A DNA stretch of 50,180 nt from SVEL01 sp045125245. Its GTDB lineage: Bacteria > Bacillota > Clostridia > Lachnospirales > Lachnospiraceae. The notes beneath the pieces were generated by a model. It saw only the letters and a program-made list of their open reading frames with translations. It was not told the origin of the DNA and made no database searches. The stretch is taken from positions 1 through 50,180 of the forward strand of contig JBGVNF010000044.1 of NCBI GenBank assembly GCA_045125245.1, read 5' to 3'. Of the stretch, positions 8,534-17,295 are shown one piece after another. The first letter of the stretch is position 1; each line of letters begins with the position of its first letter. The translations under genes and the position numbers were made by a program.

Positions 8534-9793
8534 TTATTTATAAGTAAAACAATACTCAAAAAGCTTCTCTCCATCCTTATATTGGTTGGTTTTGTTTGAC
8601 TTCATAGTTACACAAAGTAATGTTCTTCCATCCTTCTTTGCAGTAGTGATACAGCAACGACCTGCCGCATCATGAAAGCCTGTTTTACCTCCTAAGGCAT
8701 ATGGATAATACGCAGATAAATCCTTGCGAAGCATTCTGTGAGTATGAACTATCTTTCTTGCATATGATACTTTGTTTGTTTTTGGGACTGTGTATTCTGC
8801 TGCTTGCCATACCTTAACAAATTCCTCATTGGTTAAAGCTTTTAATGTGATAAACATCATATCTCTAGCTGTTGTATAATGATTTTCATCATGGTAGCCG
8901 TGAGAATTAGCAAAATTAGTATTCTTTGCCCCTAATTCCTTTGCTCTTTTTGTCATAAGAGCCGCAAATTCCGCTTCATTGGCAGATAAGTGTTCTGCTA
9001 TACCTACTCCTACGTCATTGCCAGATACAAGCATAAGCATATAAAGGCTGTCTCTTAAGGTTACACTTTCACCTACTCTTACTCCGTAGATACTAGAATC
9101 ATATGGAACTTCCTTACATCTTTGGGAGAAAGTAATCATCTCATCTAATCTTCCACTTTCGCAGGCAAGCATTGTAGTCATTATCTTTGTAACACTTGCT
9201 GGATACATTCTTGCATCAGCATTTTTTTCATATAACACTTCACCTGTATCCATATCATAGAGAATAGCTGCTTCCGCAACTATGTCTGGCGCTGGAACTG
9301 GACATTCCTCTACAAGGTATTCATAGCATACAAATCCTTCACCATCTCCATATGAAATTCTATACCAATCAGTTTGATTGCAACGTCCAGTAATTTTTAC
9401 TCTTTTACCCTCTATTAAATTACCTATTATTTCGCCATCTTCGTTAGGTAAATCTCTCACATTTAATGATTCACTTGCATACATAACTAGATTCAAGTCT
9501 TCATATGTAAGAGAAGTCGTTTGTTCTTCTGTAGTAGCTTCTATACCAATCTGTGTACCAGCCACCTGTTCTGCATCTTTAGATGTTTCATTCTCTATTT
9601 CCCCTGAAACAACTTGTCCAAATGCATCTTTTGATAAATATTCTTTATTTTCATCTGATGAATTGCCACCAAAAAGCATAATAGATGCCAACATCACAAC
9701 AACTACTGCTACCGCACTGGTGATTACATCTACTCTATTATCCAAAATATACTTTTTTATCTTAGGTAAATACTTTCTAATCTTAAGTAACAT
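8534..9793 (-). CDS. serine-type D-Ala-D-Ala carboxypeptidase (S11) with SH3 domain
   Basis: A 419-residue membrane-anchored penicillin-binding protein of the DacA/S11 family, which trims the terminal D-Ala from peptidoglycan stem peptides. A transmembrane segment lies at about residues 22-42, a Thr/Glu-rich linker follows, then a bacterial SH3-like domain (about 100-160) and the S11 domain (about 170-419). The three active-site motifs are present: S200-V-T-K203, S257-G-N259 and K370-T-G372. It is a single gene: an ABC transporter terminator lies upstream, and the tRNA downstream has its own promoter. The start has AAGGAG upstream. An N-terminal SH3 domain is less usual than a C-terminal PBP5 domain. 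Confidence 0.93.
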   Translation of the reverse strand: MLLKIRKYLPKIKKYILDNRVDVITSAVAVVVVMLASIMLFGGNSSDENKEYLSKDAFGQVVSGEIENETSKDAEQVAGTQIGIEATTEEQTTSLTYEDLNLVMYASESLNVRDLPNEDGEIIGNLIEGKRVKITGRCNQTDWYRISYGDGEGFVCYEYLVEECPVPAPDIVAEAAILYDMDTGEVLYEKNADARMYPASVTKIMTTMLACESGRLDEMITFSQRCKEVPYDSSIYGVRVGESVTLRDSLYMLMLVSGNDVGVGIAEHLSANEAEFAALMTKRAKELGAKNTNFANSHGYHDENHYTTARDMMFITLKALTNEEFVKVWQAAEYTVPKTNKVSYARKIVHTHRMLRKDLSAYYPYALGGKTGFHDAAGRCCITTAKKDGRTLLCVTMKSNKTNQYKDGEKLFEYCFTYK

Positions 9794-9841
9794 AATAGCT
9801 CCTTATCAATCAAGCACTTTTATTAACATAGCTATTATACA

Positions 9842-9871
9842 AAAGACGCCTGTCTATGACAAGCGTCTTTG
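9842..9871 (-). terminator. terminator of the ABC transporter gene
   Basis: AAAGACGC pairs with GCGTCTTT, with a further short stem inside and one mismatch. It ends in CTTTTG on the minus strand, 31 bases past the ABC transporter stop. Confidence 0.7.
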
Positions 9872-9901
9872 CTAAATATTTCCAATATATTTCTACTAAA
9901 A

Positions 9902-12553
9902 CTATTCAGTTCTAAGTGCCTCTACTGGATCCTTCTTCGCTGCCATCTTAGCTGGTACAAAGCCTGAAATCATAGTAAGCAACATACTTATACCGATAAG
10001 AATAATAGCTCCTGCAAATGGAAGTGCTGCTATATTATCTACACCTGTAAGGTTTTTGATTATAATATTGATTGGAATAGATAATAACAACGTTATCACT
10101 ATACCCATCACACCTGCTACTAAGCCGATAATAAATGTCTCCGCATTAAATACTCGAGATATATCCTTCTTAGAAGCACCGATACTACGCAAGATACCGA
10201 TTTCCTTAGTTCTTTCCAATACTGAAATGTATGTAATAATTCCTATCATAATAGAAGAAACTACAAGCGAAATAGATACGAATGACATAAGTGCTATACT
10301 TATAATATTAACAACATCTGATACAGACTGCATCATTGTACCTACAATATCAGAATACTGAATTGCGTAATCTTCCTTACCCTCATCTGTATACTTTTTA
10401 TTGTAATCCTTAATCGCCTGAACAATATTTTCTTTACTATCAAAATCCTTAGGGAAAATATTTATACACCATGGATCATCTAAATTAGCAATTCCTATTG
10501 CCAACACGTTATCCTCATATGTGTTCTTTGTTCCCTGAGTCATAGACTGCATAAGAGCCTGCTTTTCCTCATCTGACAATGATGCCAAATACTGCATCTG
10601 CTCTTCTGTAAGGTTGTTCACATCAAACTGTGGTGCCTGCTGTGTATCATCTGTTTGGAATGGCTTTCCAGTAAATATATCCACTGTAGGATTTGCAAGC
10701 TGTTCCTTTGCTATTTCACTATCATTAGTATGATTGATAATATACTCTGTAAGCGCACTTGTATATCCTATAGAACCAGTTTCCATAGCATTTTGATTTG
10801 TGTTGCTTACAATACCACATATATTTATTTCCAATGCTTTCTCAAGAACAGACTTCATATATTCTTCATTTGTAGACATATCAATCCAAATACCGTCAGT
10901 CTTTTTAAATCTATCACAATTTGGTACAACCTTAAATGAAAGACCACAAAGCTCCTCATATGTGTATCCTACAGATTCTTCGTCTTTCATGTCCACTTCT
11001 CTACCTAGCAAAATGTCCTGAAGAAGCTTTGACAATTCATCTGAATCCTTTAAGCCCAACGCATATAACATATAATCACTAATTTCATTGTTCTTATCTA
11101 CAACGATAACTACATCATTATATTCCTTTGGCCAACTTCCATGTATTAATTCATACTGTGACTCAAGTGATTCCTGATTATTAAGAAGTTCCTTCCAAAC
11201 CTCAGCGTTATTCATAGTTGAACCCATAGATGAACCCATTTCCATCATGGCTCCCAATCCAATATCTTCATATAATGTAATTGGATTTACCTGCTCAACA
11301 CCCTTTGATGTATCGCCCTTATATATGTTTAATGGAACATTATATACATACTGTACATCCTTAGCATTATCCCATATACTACCAGCATCGTTCTTTGTGC
11401 TATCTATATATTCCTTAAATGCCTTAAGGTTATTTGTCTGTATCTTAGATGTCATAGCTATAAGAATCTGATTCATAATATCTCTTGAATAAATCTTACC
11501 ATCCTCATGCTTAACACCATCTTCGTCTACCATAGCTTCCATCATACTTGTCATCATGGATGCCATATCTACTGTCTGTTTCTGAAGTGTCAATGGATAT
11601 GATGCCAATGCATCCTCCTGAACCTTGTCAATATAAGCCTGCATACCTGTAGACAATGCAAGAATAAGAGCGATACCTATAATACCGATGCTTCCTGCAA
11701 ATGATGTAAGGAATGTTCTTCCCTTCTTAGTCATAAGGTTGTTTAAGCTTAATGATAATGCTGTAAAGAAAGACATAGATGTCTTTTTCTTCTTCTCCTT
11801 AGCAGCTTTCTTCTCTGCACGAGTAGCCTTCTTAGCTGCTTTTTCCTTAGCTTCCTTGTCTGACTTTTCATCTATTGTATATGGATTTGAATCTGCCTTA
11901 AGCTCACCGTCAAGTATTCTAATAATACGAGTTGAATACTGCTCTGCAAGCTCTGGATTATGTGTTACCATTATGATAAGACGCTCTTTTGCAATCTCTT
12001 TGAGCAATTCCATAATCTGTACACTTGTCTCCGAATCAAGAGCACCTGTTGGCTCATCCGCAAGTAAAATATCTGGATTGTTTACCAATGCTCTAGCGAT
12101 AGCCACTCTTTGCATCTGACCACCAGACATCTGATTTGGCTTTTTATGAAGCTGGTCACCAAGACCCACCTTCTCCAATGCCTCTACTGCACGCTTTCTT
12201 CTCTCTGCCTTAGATACACCTGAAAGTGTAAGCGCAAGCTCTACATTAGATAAAACCGTCTGATGTGGAATAAGATTGTAGCTCTGAAATACAAAGCCAA
12301 TTGAATTGTTTCTATATGTATCCCAATCTGCATCCTTAAAATCCTTAGTTGACTTACCATTGATAATAAGGTCACCGCTTGTATACTGGTCTAATCCACC
12401 TATAATATTAAGGAGTGTAGTCTTACCACATCCTGACTGTCCTAAGATTGATACGAATTCATTCTCTCTAAATTCTAAATCAATACCCTTCAAAGCCTCT
12501 ACAGTTGTATCACCTGTTACATACTGTTTCTTTATATCCTTTAATTGAAGCAT
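9902..12553 (-). CDS. MacB-like ABC transporter, ATPase fused to FtsX-type permease
   Basis: An 883-residue fusion. Residues 1-230 are a LolD/MacB-type ATPase: Walker A GQSGCGKT (38-45), signature MSGGQ (142-146), Walker B ILLADEP (162-168). A Lys/Glu-rich linker (about 235-260) leads to the first membrane helix near residue 280-305, then a long extracellular region of about 440 residues, then three helices of the FtsX domain at the C-terminus (SVLERTKEIGILRSIGASK is the typical cytoplasmic motif). Such transporters act on peptides, lipids or antibiotics, or work mechanically rather than pumping ions. The very large extracellular domain is Met/Asn-rich and unlike classic MacB. Substrate unknown. 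Confidence 0.9.
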   Translation of the reverse strand: MLQLKDIKKQYVTGDTTVEALKGIDLEFRENEFVSILGQSGCGKTTLLNIIGGLDQYTSGDLIINGKSTKDFKDADWDTYRNNSIGFVFQSYNLIPHQTVLSNVELALTLSGVSKAERRKRAVEALEKVGLGDQLHKKPNQMSGGQMQRVAIARALVNNPDILLADEPTGALDSETSVQIMELLKEIAKERLIIMVTHNPELAEQYSTRIIRILDGELKADSNPYTIDEKSDKEAKEKAAKKATRAEKKAAKEKKKKTSMSFFTALSLSLNNLMTKKGRTFLTSFAGSIGIIGIALILALSTGMQAYIDKVQEDALASYPLTLQKQTVDMASMMTSMMEAMVDEDGVKHEDGKIYSRDIMNQILIAMTSKIQTNNLKAFKEYIDSTKNDAGSIWDNAKDVQYVYNVPLNIYKGDTSKGVEQVNPITLYEDIGLGAMMEMGSSMGSTMNNAEVWKELLNNQESLESQYELIHGSWPKEYNDVVIVVDKNNEISDYMLYALGLKDSDELSKLLQDILLGREVDMKDEESVGYTYEELCGLSFKVVPNCDRFKKTDGIWIDMSTNEEYMKSVLEKALEINICGIVSNTNQNAMETGSIGYTSALTEYIINHTNDSEIAKEQLANPTVDIFTGKPFQTDDTQQAPQFDVNNLTEEQMQYLASLSDEEKQALMQSMTQGTKNTYEDNVLAIGIANLDDPWCINIFPKDFDSKENIVQAIKDYNKKYTDEGKEDYAIQYSDIVGTMMQSVSDVVNIISIALMSFVSISLVVSSIMIGIITYISVLERTKEIGILRSIGASKKDISRVFNAETFIIGLVAGVMGIVITLLLSIPINIIIKNLTGVDNIAALPFAGAIILIGISMLLTMISGFVPAKMAAKKDPVEALRTE

Positions 12554-12605
12554 ATGTCCCTTTTCCTTCCTTGAACTATCTATATACCTTTATATATACT
12601 GATAT

Positions 12606-12634
12606 AATATAAATCTTATTGGAAATTTTGACAA
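12606..12634 (-). promoter_or_regulatory. sigma-A promoter of the ABC transporter gene
   Basis: TTGTCA (12634-12629) and TATATT (12611-12606) are separated by 17 bases on the minus strand, about 50 bases before the start codon. It lies between the giant hairpin element and the gene, so the element is outside the transcript of this promoter. Confidence 0.7.
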
Positions 12635-12674
12635 TAACTTTTTAAAATTTCACACTTTTTTCATTATTTGAAAA

Positions 12675-13345
12675 AGCTTCAATTCGCAAAGTACAGCTTA
12701 AACGCATAATTTACACTATCAGAACGTTATAAAATGTATCTATATCTAAATTTCTGCCCTTATTACAGATTTACATTTGACCGAAGTATATTTCATATAT
12801 TTTTCTGAGTCTATGAGGGCTCCGATGATTTGCTTATATGCCCCTCTTGATACTAAGACTGCGTGTATTTTCATTAAAAACACAACTAGCTAGTGGTGTT
12901 CACAAGACAAGGACAACTGATTCGATTTTCTATTTTCAGCATTTCGCGCCAAAGAATGCTTATTATCCGCCTGCTTCCATAACTCATTGGCTTGGCTTAT
13001 TATCTCTCGCACAGCGAGAGAGCCAAGCCACTTCGAACAGATTTCAGCAGGCGGGCATTATCTTTGACGCGAAATGTTGAAAACTTAACGAAAATCTGCA
13101 TATGTTGTCCTTGAACTTGCGAACATCACCTAGCTATGTTGTGTTTTATTGAAAATAGCTCGCAGTAATAAACTTGTATCAAGGGGGCATTTAGCAAATC
13201 ACGGATTCCGATATCAACTCAGAAAAATATATGAATATACTCGGTCTATATAGCAAACTTTCTAAGGGCAGAAATTTAGATGCCATATCTTTCTAACGTT
13301 CTGATAGTGTAAATTATGCGCAACTGTACTTTGCGAATTGAAGCT
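12675..13345. repeat. giant imperfect hairpin element, copy A (candidate structured RNA)
   Basis: The whole 671-bp interval is one long inverted repeat. The left arm (12675-12997) and right arm (13021-13345) are reverse complements over most of their length, interrupted by short mismatched patches. The ends pair perfectly for 22 bp (AGCTTCAATTCGCAAAGTAC and two more). The apex is a 9-bp stem GGCTTGGCT/AGCCAAGCC (12989-12997, 13021-13029) enclosing CTCTCGC-ACA-GCGAGAG (13004-13020). No reading frame with credible protein features is present. It starts one base after the cdd stop and lies upstream of the ABC transporter promoter. On the minus strand the hairpin is followed at once by TTTTT, so it could also terminate the cdd transcript. 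A homologous copy in inverse orientation is at 16668-17288. Function unknown. Confidence 0.85.
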
Positions 13346-13346
13346 A

Positions 13347-13724
13347 TCACAATTTGAACTGACTTGGGAACAATTCTCTTAAGCTTGTCTCTATCAATGC
13401 TCCGTTTTCATCTTCATACACAATCCCAAGCTCTTCATTAAACTCTGACATAAACTGTCTGCACATACCACAAGGAACTAAATTCCTTATAGAGCCTGCC
13501 ACTGCGATTTTCTCAAACTCTCGCTCACCCTCTGATACAGCCTTAGTAAATGCAGTTCGCTCGGCACAAATAGTTGCACCGTAAGACGAATTCTCCACAT
13601 TCACACCAGTATATATATTCCCGTTCTTGCATAAAAGTGCTGCTCCAACCTTTATATTGGAATACGGACTATATGCATTCTCCGATGCCTTCTTAGCCAA
13701 ATCAAATAATTGTCTACTATCCAT
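13347..13724 (-). CDS. cdd: cytidine deaminase
   Basis: A 125-residue homotetrameric-type cytidine deaminase, which turns cytidine and deoxycytidine into uridines for pyrimidine salvage. The zinc site is complete: C53-A-E55, with E55 catalytic, and P-C85-G-M-C88. The N-terminal YSPYSNIKVGAAL is typical. It follows trxB by 19 bases with an AGGTGAT ribosome site. Its stop codon is one base from giant hairpin copy A, so no separate terminator exists. Confidence 0.95.
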   Translation of the reverse strand: MDSRQLFDLAKKASENAYSPYSNIKVGAALLCKNGNIYTGVNVENSSYGATICAERTAFTKAVSEGEREFEKIAVAGSIRNLVPCGMCRQFMSEFNEELGIVYEDENGALIETSLRELFPSQFKL

Positions 13725-13743
13725 ATTATCACCTACTTCATTA

Positions 13744-14661
13744 TTAGCTTCTAAGATACCTCTCTAAGGAAGCTACTGCATTAGCTCCATCAGAAACTGC
13801 TGTAATAACTTGCCTAAGATTCTTTGTTCGCACATCTCCAGCCACAAAGATTCCTTCTTTGCTAGTAATTCCCTCTTCACCGGCAATTATATAGCCAAAG
13901 CTATCCATATCAACAAATCCTTTAACAAAATCAGATACCGGTTTCATACCTATCGCCACAAAGACTCCAGCTACAGCTATATCTTTCATATCCTCTGTTT
14001 TAAGATTCTTAACACCTACTGCAGATACCATACCATCTACACCCTTTACACTTGTAACCACAGAATCTTTAATAAATTCTATATTATCTGTTGCAAAAAC
14101 TTTTTCCTGCAAATTCTTTGCACCTCTAAGCTCATCTCTTCGATGTATGAGATAAACCTTAGCTGCCATATTAGATAAATACAGTGCATCTTCCAATGCA
14201 ACATCTCCCCCACCTACTACAGCCACTTCCTTACCTCTATAAAACGCCCCATCACAAGTTGCACAGTAGGACACACCTTTACCTGTATACTCTGCTTCAC
14301 CCGGTACATTCAGCATATTATGAGTGGCACCTGTAGCTACAATAATGGACCTGGTATGAATGATATTTTCCGTTTTTAATATAACATCATATGTCTTATC
14401 ATCCTTCTCATCTATCTTTACAACTTCATCATCTATAAATTCCGCTTCGAAATGTTCCGCGTGATTTCTAAATTTCATAGCCATCTCAAAGCCATCAATG
14501 CCCTGAAGACCTAAATAATTGTCCACATCAGATGTATTGACTATCTGACCACCACTATATCCAACTTTTTCTATAACTAAAGTTCTAAGCTTTGCTCTTC
14601 TAGCATACACCGCCGCCGAAAGTCCCGCAGGACCACTTCCTATAATAACTACATCATACAT
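13744..14661 (-). CDS. trxB: thioredoxin reductase
   Basis: A 305-residue flavoprotein of the low-molecular-weight thioredoxin reductase family. Motifs in order are FAD-binding GSGPAG (residues 8-13), the redox pair C133-A-T-C136, the NADPH-binding GGGDVA (150-155), and the C-terminal GIFVAGDVR. It reduces thioredoxin with NADPH and FAD in the cytoplasm. It lies 21 bases after the EAL gene and 19 bases before cdd, so the three are probably co-transcribed. Some anaerobe homologues use ferredoxin or flavodoxin instead of NADPH. Confidence 0.95.
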   Translation of the reverse strand: MYDVVIIGSGPAGLSAAVYARRAKLRTLVIEKVGYSGGQIVNTSDVDNYLGLQGIDGFEMAMKFRNHAEHFEAEFIDDEVVKIDEKDDKTYDVILKTENIIHTRSIIVATGATHNMLNVPGEAEYTGKGVSYCATCDGAFYRGKEVAVVGGGDVALEDALYLSNMAAKVYLIHRRDELRGAKNLQEKVFATDNIEFIKDSVVTSVKGVDGMVSAVGVKNLKTEDMKDIAVAGVFVAIGMKPVSDFVKGFVDMDSFGYIIAGEEGITSKEGIFVAGDVRTKNLRQVITAVSDGANAVASLERYLRS

Positions 14662-14682
14662 AAAATATCTCCATTATTAAAT

Positions 14683-16584
14683 TTATTCATTTCCATTAGC
14701 CTTTAACATAAATTCTATAAATTCCTTCTCAGGTAATGGTTTAGAGAAATAATATCCCTGAATATAATCGATACCCAAGCCCTTCATAGTTTTATACTGT
14801 TCACTTGTCTCGATACCTTCTGAAACAATCTCCATCTCCATACCCTTTATCATACTCATAGCCGCACCCATTACATAATGAGCTTTATCATTTTCAAAAT
14901 ATGATCTAGTCATATCTCTGTCAAACTTTACTATATCTACTGGCATCTCAGCTATATAATTAAGATTTGACTGGCCTGTACCAAAATCATCCAAAGAAAA
15001 CTTAACGCCATAATTTCTAAGCTTCTCCATATTTTTAAGTAATATATTTTTACCTTCTATAGATGCTGATTCTGTAATCTCTAAATTGATGCTTTTTGGA
15101 TTGACAGAATATTTATCCATAATATCTATAAAATCTCTTGCCAGCTTAGCATAACAGCACTGAACCACAGAAAGATTTATCTCCACATACTCCAAGCCAA
15201 GCTTAGGATAATCCTCTCCACCTATGAACTTACATACCTTTTCAAATATAACCTCGCCTAGCTTTATAATCATTCCATTTTCTTCTGCTACACTTATAAA
15301 CTTAATAGGTGGTACTATTTTACCCTCTCTATCCTTTATTCTTACCAAAGCCTCTACAGATGTAAACTTTTGCTTAACTGTAGAATATATAGGTTGATAG
15401 TACATCTCTACTCTGTCATTCTCCAAGGCTTCAAGAAGAAGCTCCTCCGTCTCTATCTCCTCCATCATTTTCTTATACATATCCCCATCAATGACAATTT
15501 TATCTTTAGCCAATACATCATTATTATTCTGTCTTGCATATCTTATGATTTTTTCAAAATAATATACACTATCTGTAAATGTAGCATCTGGAATATAAAA
15601 ATATTTTGCCATACCATATAAATCAAAGCCGTCTCTTCCAGCTTCTTCTATATGACTTTCAAACACCTTCTTATCATATATTCCATGCTCACTATCTTCG
15701 AAAATAACAACCATCTGATCATCACCATCAAAGAATATTTTTGATTTCTTCAAGCTCTTTATAGACCCTATAAATTTATCAAGCTGCCTACTTGTTACAT
15801 TCTTCTTATTATCCTCTTTCAAATCAGACAACTCATCTGCCACAATCACGTACACTGAAAATTTTTTCTTTAATTCAAACAACTTTCGCAAATAACCTTC
15901 AAAAGCCTTCATATTCAACAATCCTGTTCTTCTGTCTATCTTAGCATCAGGATTTTCCAACATAATATATACTATAAGCACGCCCAACACACCAGCAAAG
16001 GTTACGATAAGCTTGGTAGGCACAACAAACTGAACTGCCGATGCAGTAAGCCAAACATATATCCACAATGCTATAGCATATCTTCTTCTCGTACTCATAA
16101 GCTCCTTACCTTTAAATACAAGAGCACAGATTACTGCCATACCGTAAATACATATAACATAGGTAACCTGTATACCAGGACCATGAGTATACACTATATG
16201 AGCACTACTATACCAATATACTGGACTAAAAATCATCACTATATCAGCTAATATAAAAATTATAGCTTTTGAAAAAGCTATTTTTCTTCTTTTTTCAGTA
16301 TTACCATAAACATCAGCATATATATAATACATAGCCGAAAACACTGTAGCATTTAAAAAGAACAAATAACTCTTAGCCAAAACAGTCATTCCTAGCCTAG
16401 ATATCTCATCCAAATTGTTCAAAAAATAAATCGATACAATATCTGTAACCACCATTCCCATAGTAGTAAAAAGCATAATATAAAAAGCTATAGTTGTAGG
16501 TAGTTTTAAAGGTTTTGATGTAATAAAAAATATAAACACGACCATCAAAATAACTAGAGCACACAACTGTGACGTCACATTCAT
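14683..16584 (-). CDS. membrane protein with degenerate GGDEF and intact-looking EAL domain
   Basis: A 633-residue protein. The first 210 residues form about seven membrane helices, like 7TM sensory inputs. A GGDEF-like domain follows (about 215-390) whose active loop reads FDGDDQMVVIF instead of GGDEF, so cyclase activity is unlikely. The C-terminal EAL domain (about 395-630) keeps EALVRIKD, LEITES, DDFGTGQSNL, VKFDRDM and SEGIET, consistent with a working cyclic-di-GMP phosphodiesterase. The start at 16584 has AGGAG seven bases upstream; the ATG two codons before is too close. It heads a probable operon with trxB and cdd. Confidence 0.9.
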   Translation of the reverse strand: MNVTSQLCALVILMVVFIFFITSKPLKLPTTIAFYIMLFTTMGMVVTDIVSIYFLNNLDEISRLGMTVLAKSYLFFLNATVFSAMYYIYADVYGNTEKRRKIAFSKAIIFILADIVMIFSPVYWYSSAHIVYTHGPGIQVTYVICIYGMAVICALVFKGKELMSTRRRYAIALWIYVWLTASAVQFVVPTKLIVTFAGVLGVLIVYIMLENPDAKIDRRTGLLNMKAFEGYLRKLFELKKKFSVYVIVADELSDLKEDNKKNVTSRQLDKFIGSIKSLKKSKIFFDGDDQMVVIFEDSEHGIYDKKVFESHIEEAGRDGFDLYGMAKYFYIPDATFTDSVYYFEKIIRYARQNNNDVLAKDKIVIDGDMYKKMMEEIETEELLLEALENDRVEMYYQPIYSTVKQKFTSVEALVRIKDREGKIVPPIKFISVAEENGMIIKLGEVIFEKVCKFIGGEDYPKLGLEYVEINLSVVQCCYAKLARDFIDIMDKYSVNPKSINLEITESASIEGKNILLKNMEKLRNYGVKFSLDDFGTGQSNLNYIAEMPVDIVKFDRDMTRSYFENDKAHYVMGAAMSMIKGMEMEIVSEGIETSEQYKTMKGLGIDYIQGYYFSKPLPEKEFIEFMLKANGNE

Positions 16585-16625
16585 AAACATACTCCTTTCA
16601 ATTTTTCACGACATACATTTACTCT

Positions 16626-16654
16626 ATAATACAACAAAACCCACCATCTTTCAA
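16626..16654 (-). promoter_or_regulatory. sigma-A promoter of the EAL-trxB-cdd cluster
   Basis: TTGAAA (16654-16649) and TATTAT (16631-16626) are spaced by 17 bases on the minus strand, about 40 bases before the start. The promoter lies between giant hairpin copy B and the gene. Confidence 0.65.
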
Positions 16655-16667
16655 CCACTTTCACAAC

Positions 16668-17288
16668 AACCTTCAATCCGCAAAGTATATTACATAATTC
16701 TCATTATCGGAAACATGGCGTTATGTAAGACGATTTTCTACCTATAGTTTTGATTACTGCTACGAATATCCATCTACCTTTCACCGCTGTTTCGATGAAC
16801 CCGTGATTTGCTAAATGCCCCCTTGATACAAGTTTATTACTGTGTGATATTTCCGATAAAACACAACATATAGCTAGGTGTTGTTCGCAGGGCAATGGAC
16901 AACAATTGCAGATTTTCGTTAAGTTTTCAGTATCCCGCGACAAAGATAATGCCCACCTGCCAGAATACTGTTTGAAGAAGCTTGGCTGATGAGTTATGGC
17001 GGCAGGTGGATAATAGGCATTCTTTGGCGCGGGATACTGAAAATAGAAAATCGAAACGTTGTCCATGTCCTGTGAACACCACTAGCTACGTTGTGTTTTT
17101 AACGGAAATACACACAGCCTTAGTATCAAGAGGGGCATATAAGCAAATCATCGGAACCCTCGAGAGGCGGTGAAAAATAGATGGATACTTCGTACGCAGT
17201 CATATAAGTTAGTGGCAGAAAATCGTCTCATAACGTTTATAATATTCCGATAATGAGAATTATGTAATATACTTTGCGAATTGAGGTT
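16668..17288. repeat. giant imperfect hairpin element, copy B (candidate structured RNA)
   Basis: A 621-bp inverted repeat homologous to copy A but in the opposite orientation: the plus strand here aligns with the minus strand of 12675-13345. Ends are CAATCCGCAAAGTA (from 16674) and TACTTTGCGAATTG (to 17283). The apex is simpler than in copy A: CCACCTGCC (16953-16961) faces GGCAGGTGG (17001-17009), and the long inner apical stem of copy A is missing. Blocks such as GATTTGCTAAATGCCCCC and GTTTTCAG are shared with copy A, while neighbouring stems differ but stay paired. It lies between the malQ terminator and the EAL promoter. No protein is encoded. Confidence 0.85.
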
Positions 17289-17295
17289 ATATGAC

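Noticed and set aside
12628..12662. TTGACA on the plus strand just before copy A as promoter of the element
   Set aside because: No acceptable -10 box lies 16-18 bases after it; the same bases fit the minus-strand promoter of the ABC transporter better.
12838..13080. Open frame of 80 codons inside giant hairpin copy A, and similar frames in copy B (16704-17066)
   Set aside because: They exist because each hairpin arm is free of stops by chance. There is no ribosome site and no protein-like composition, and the frame is not kept between copies.
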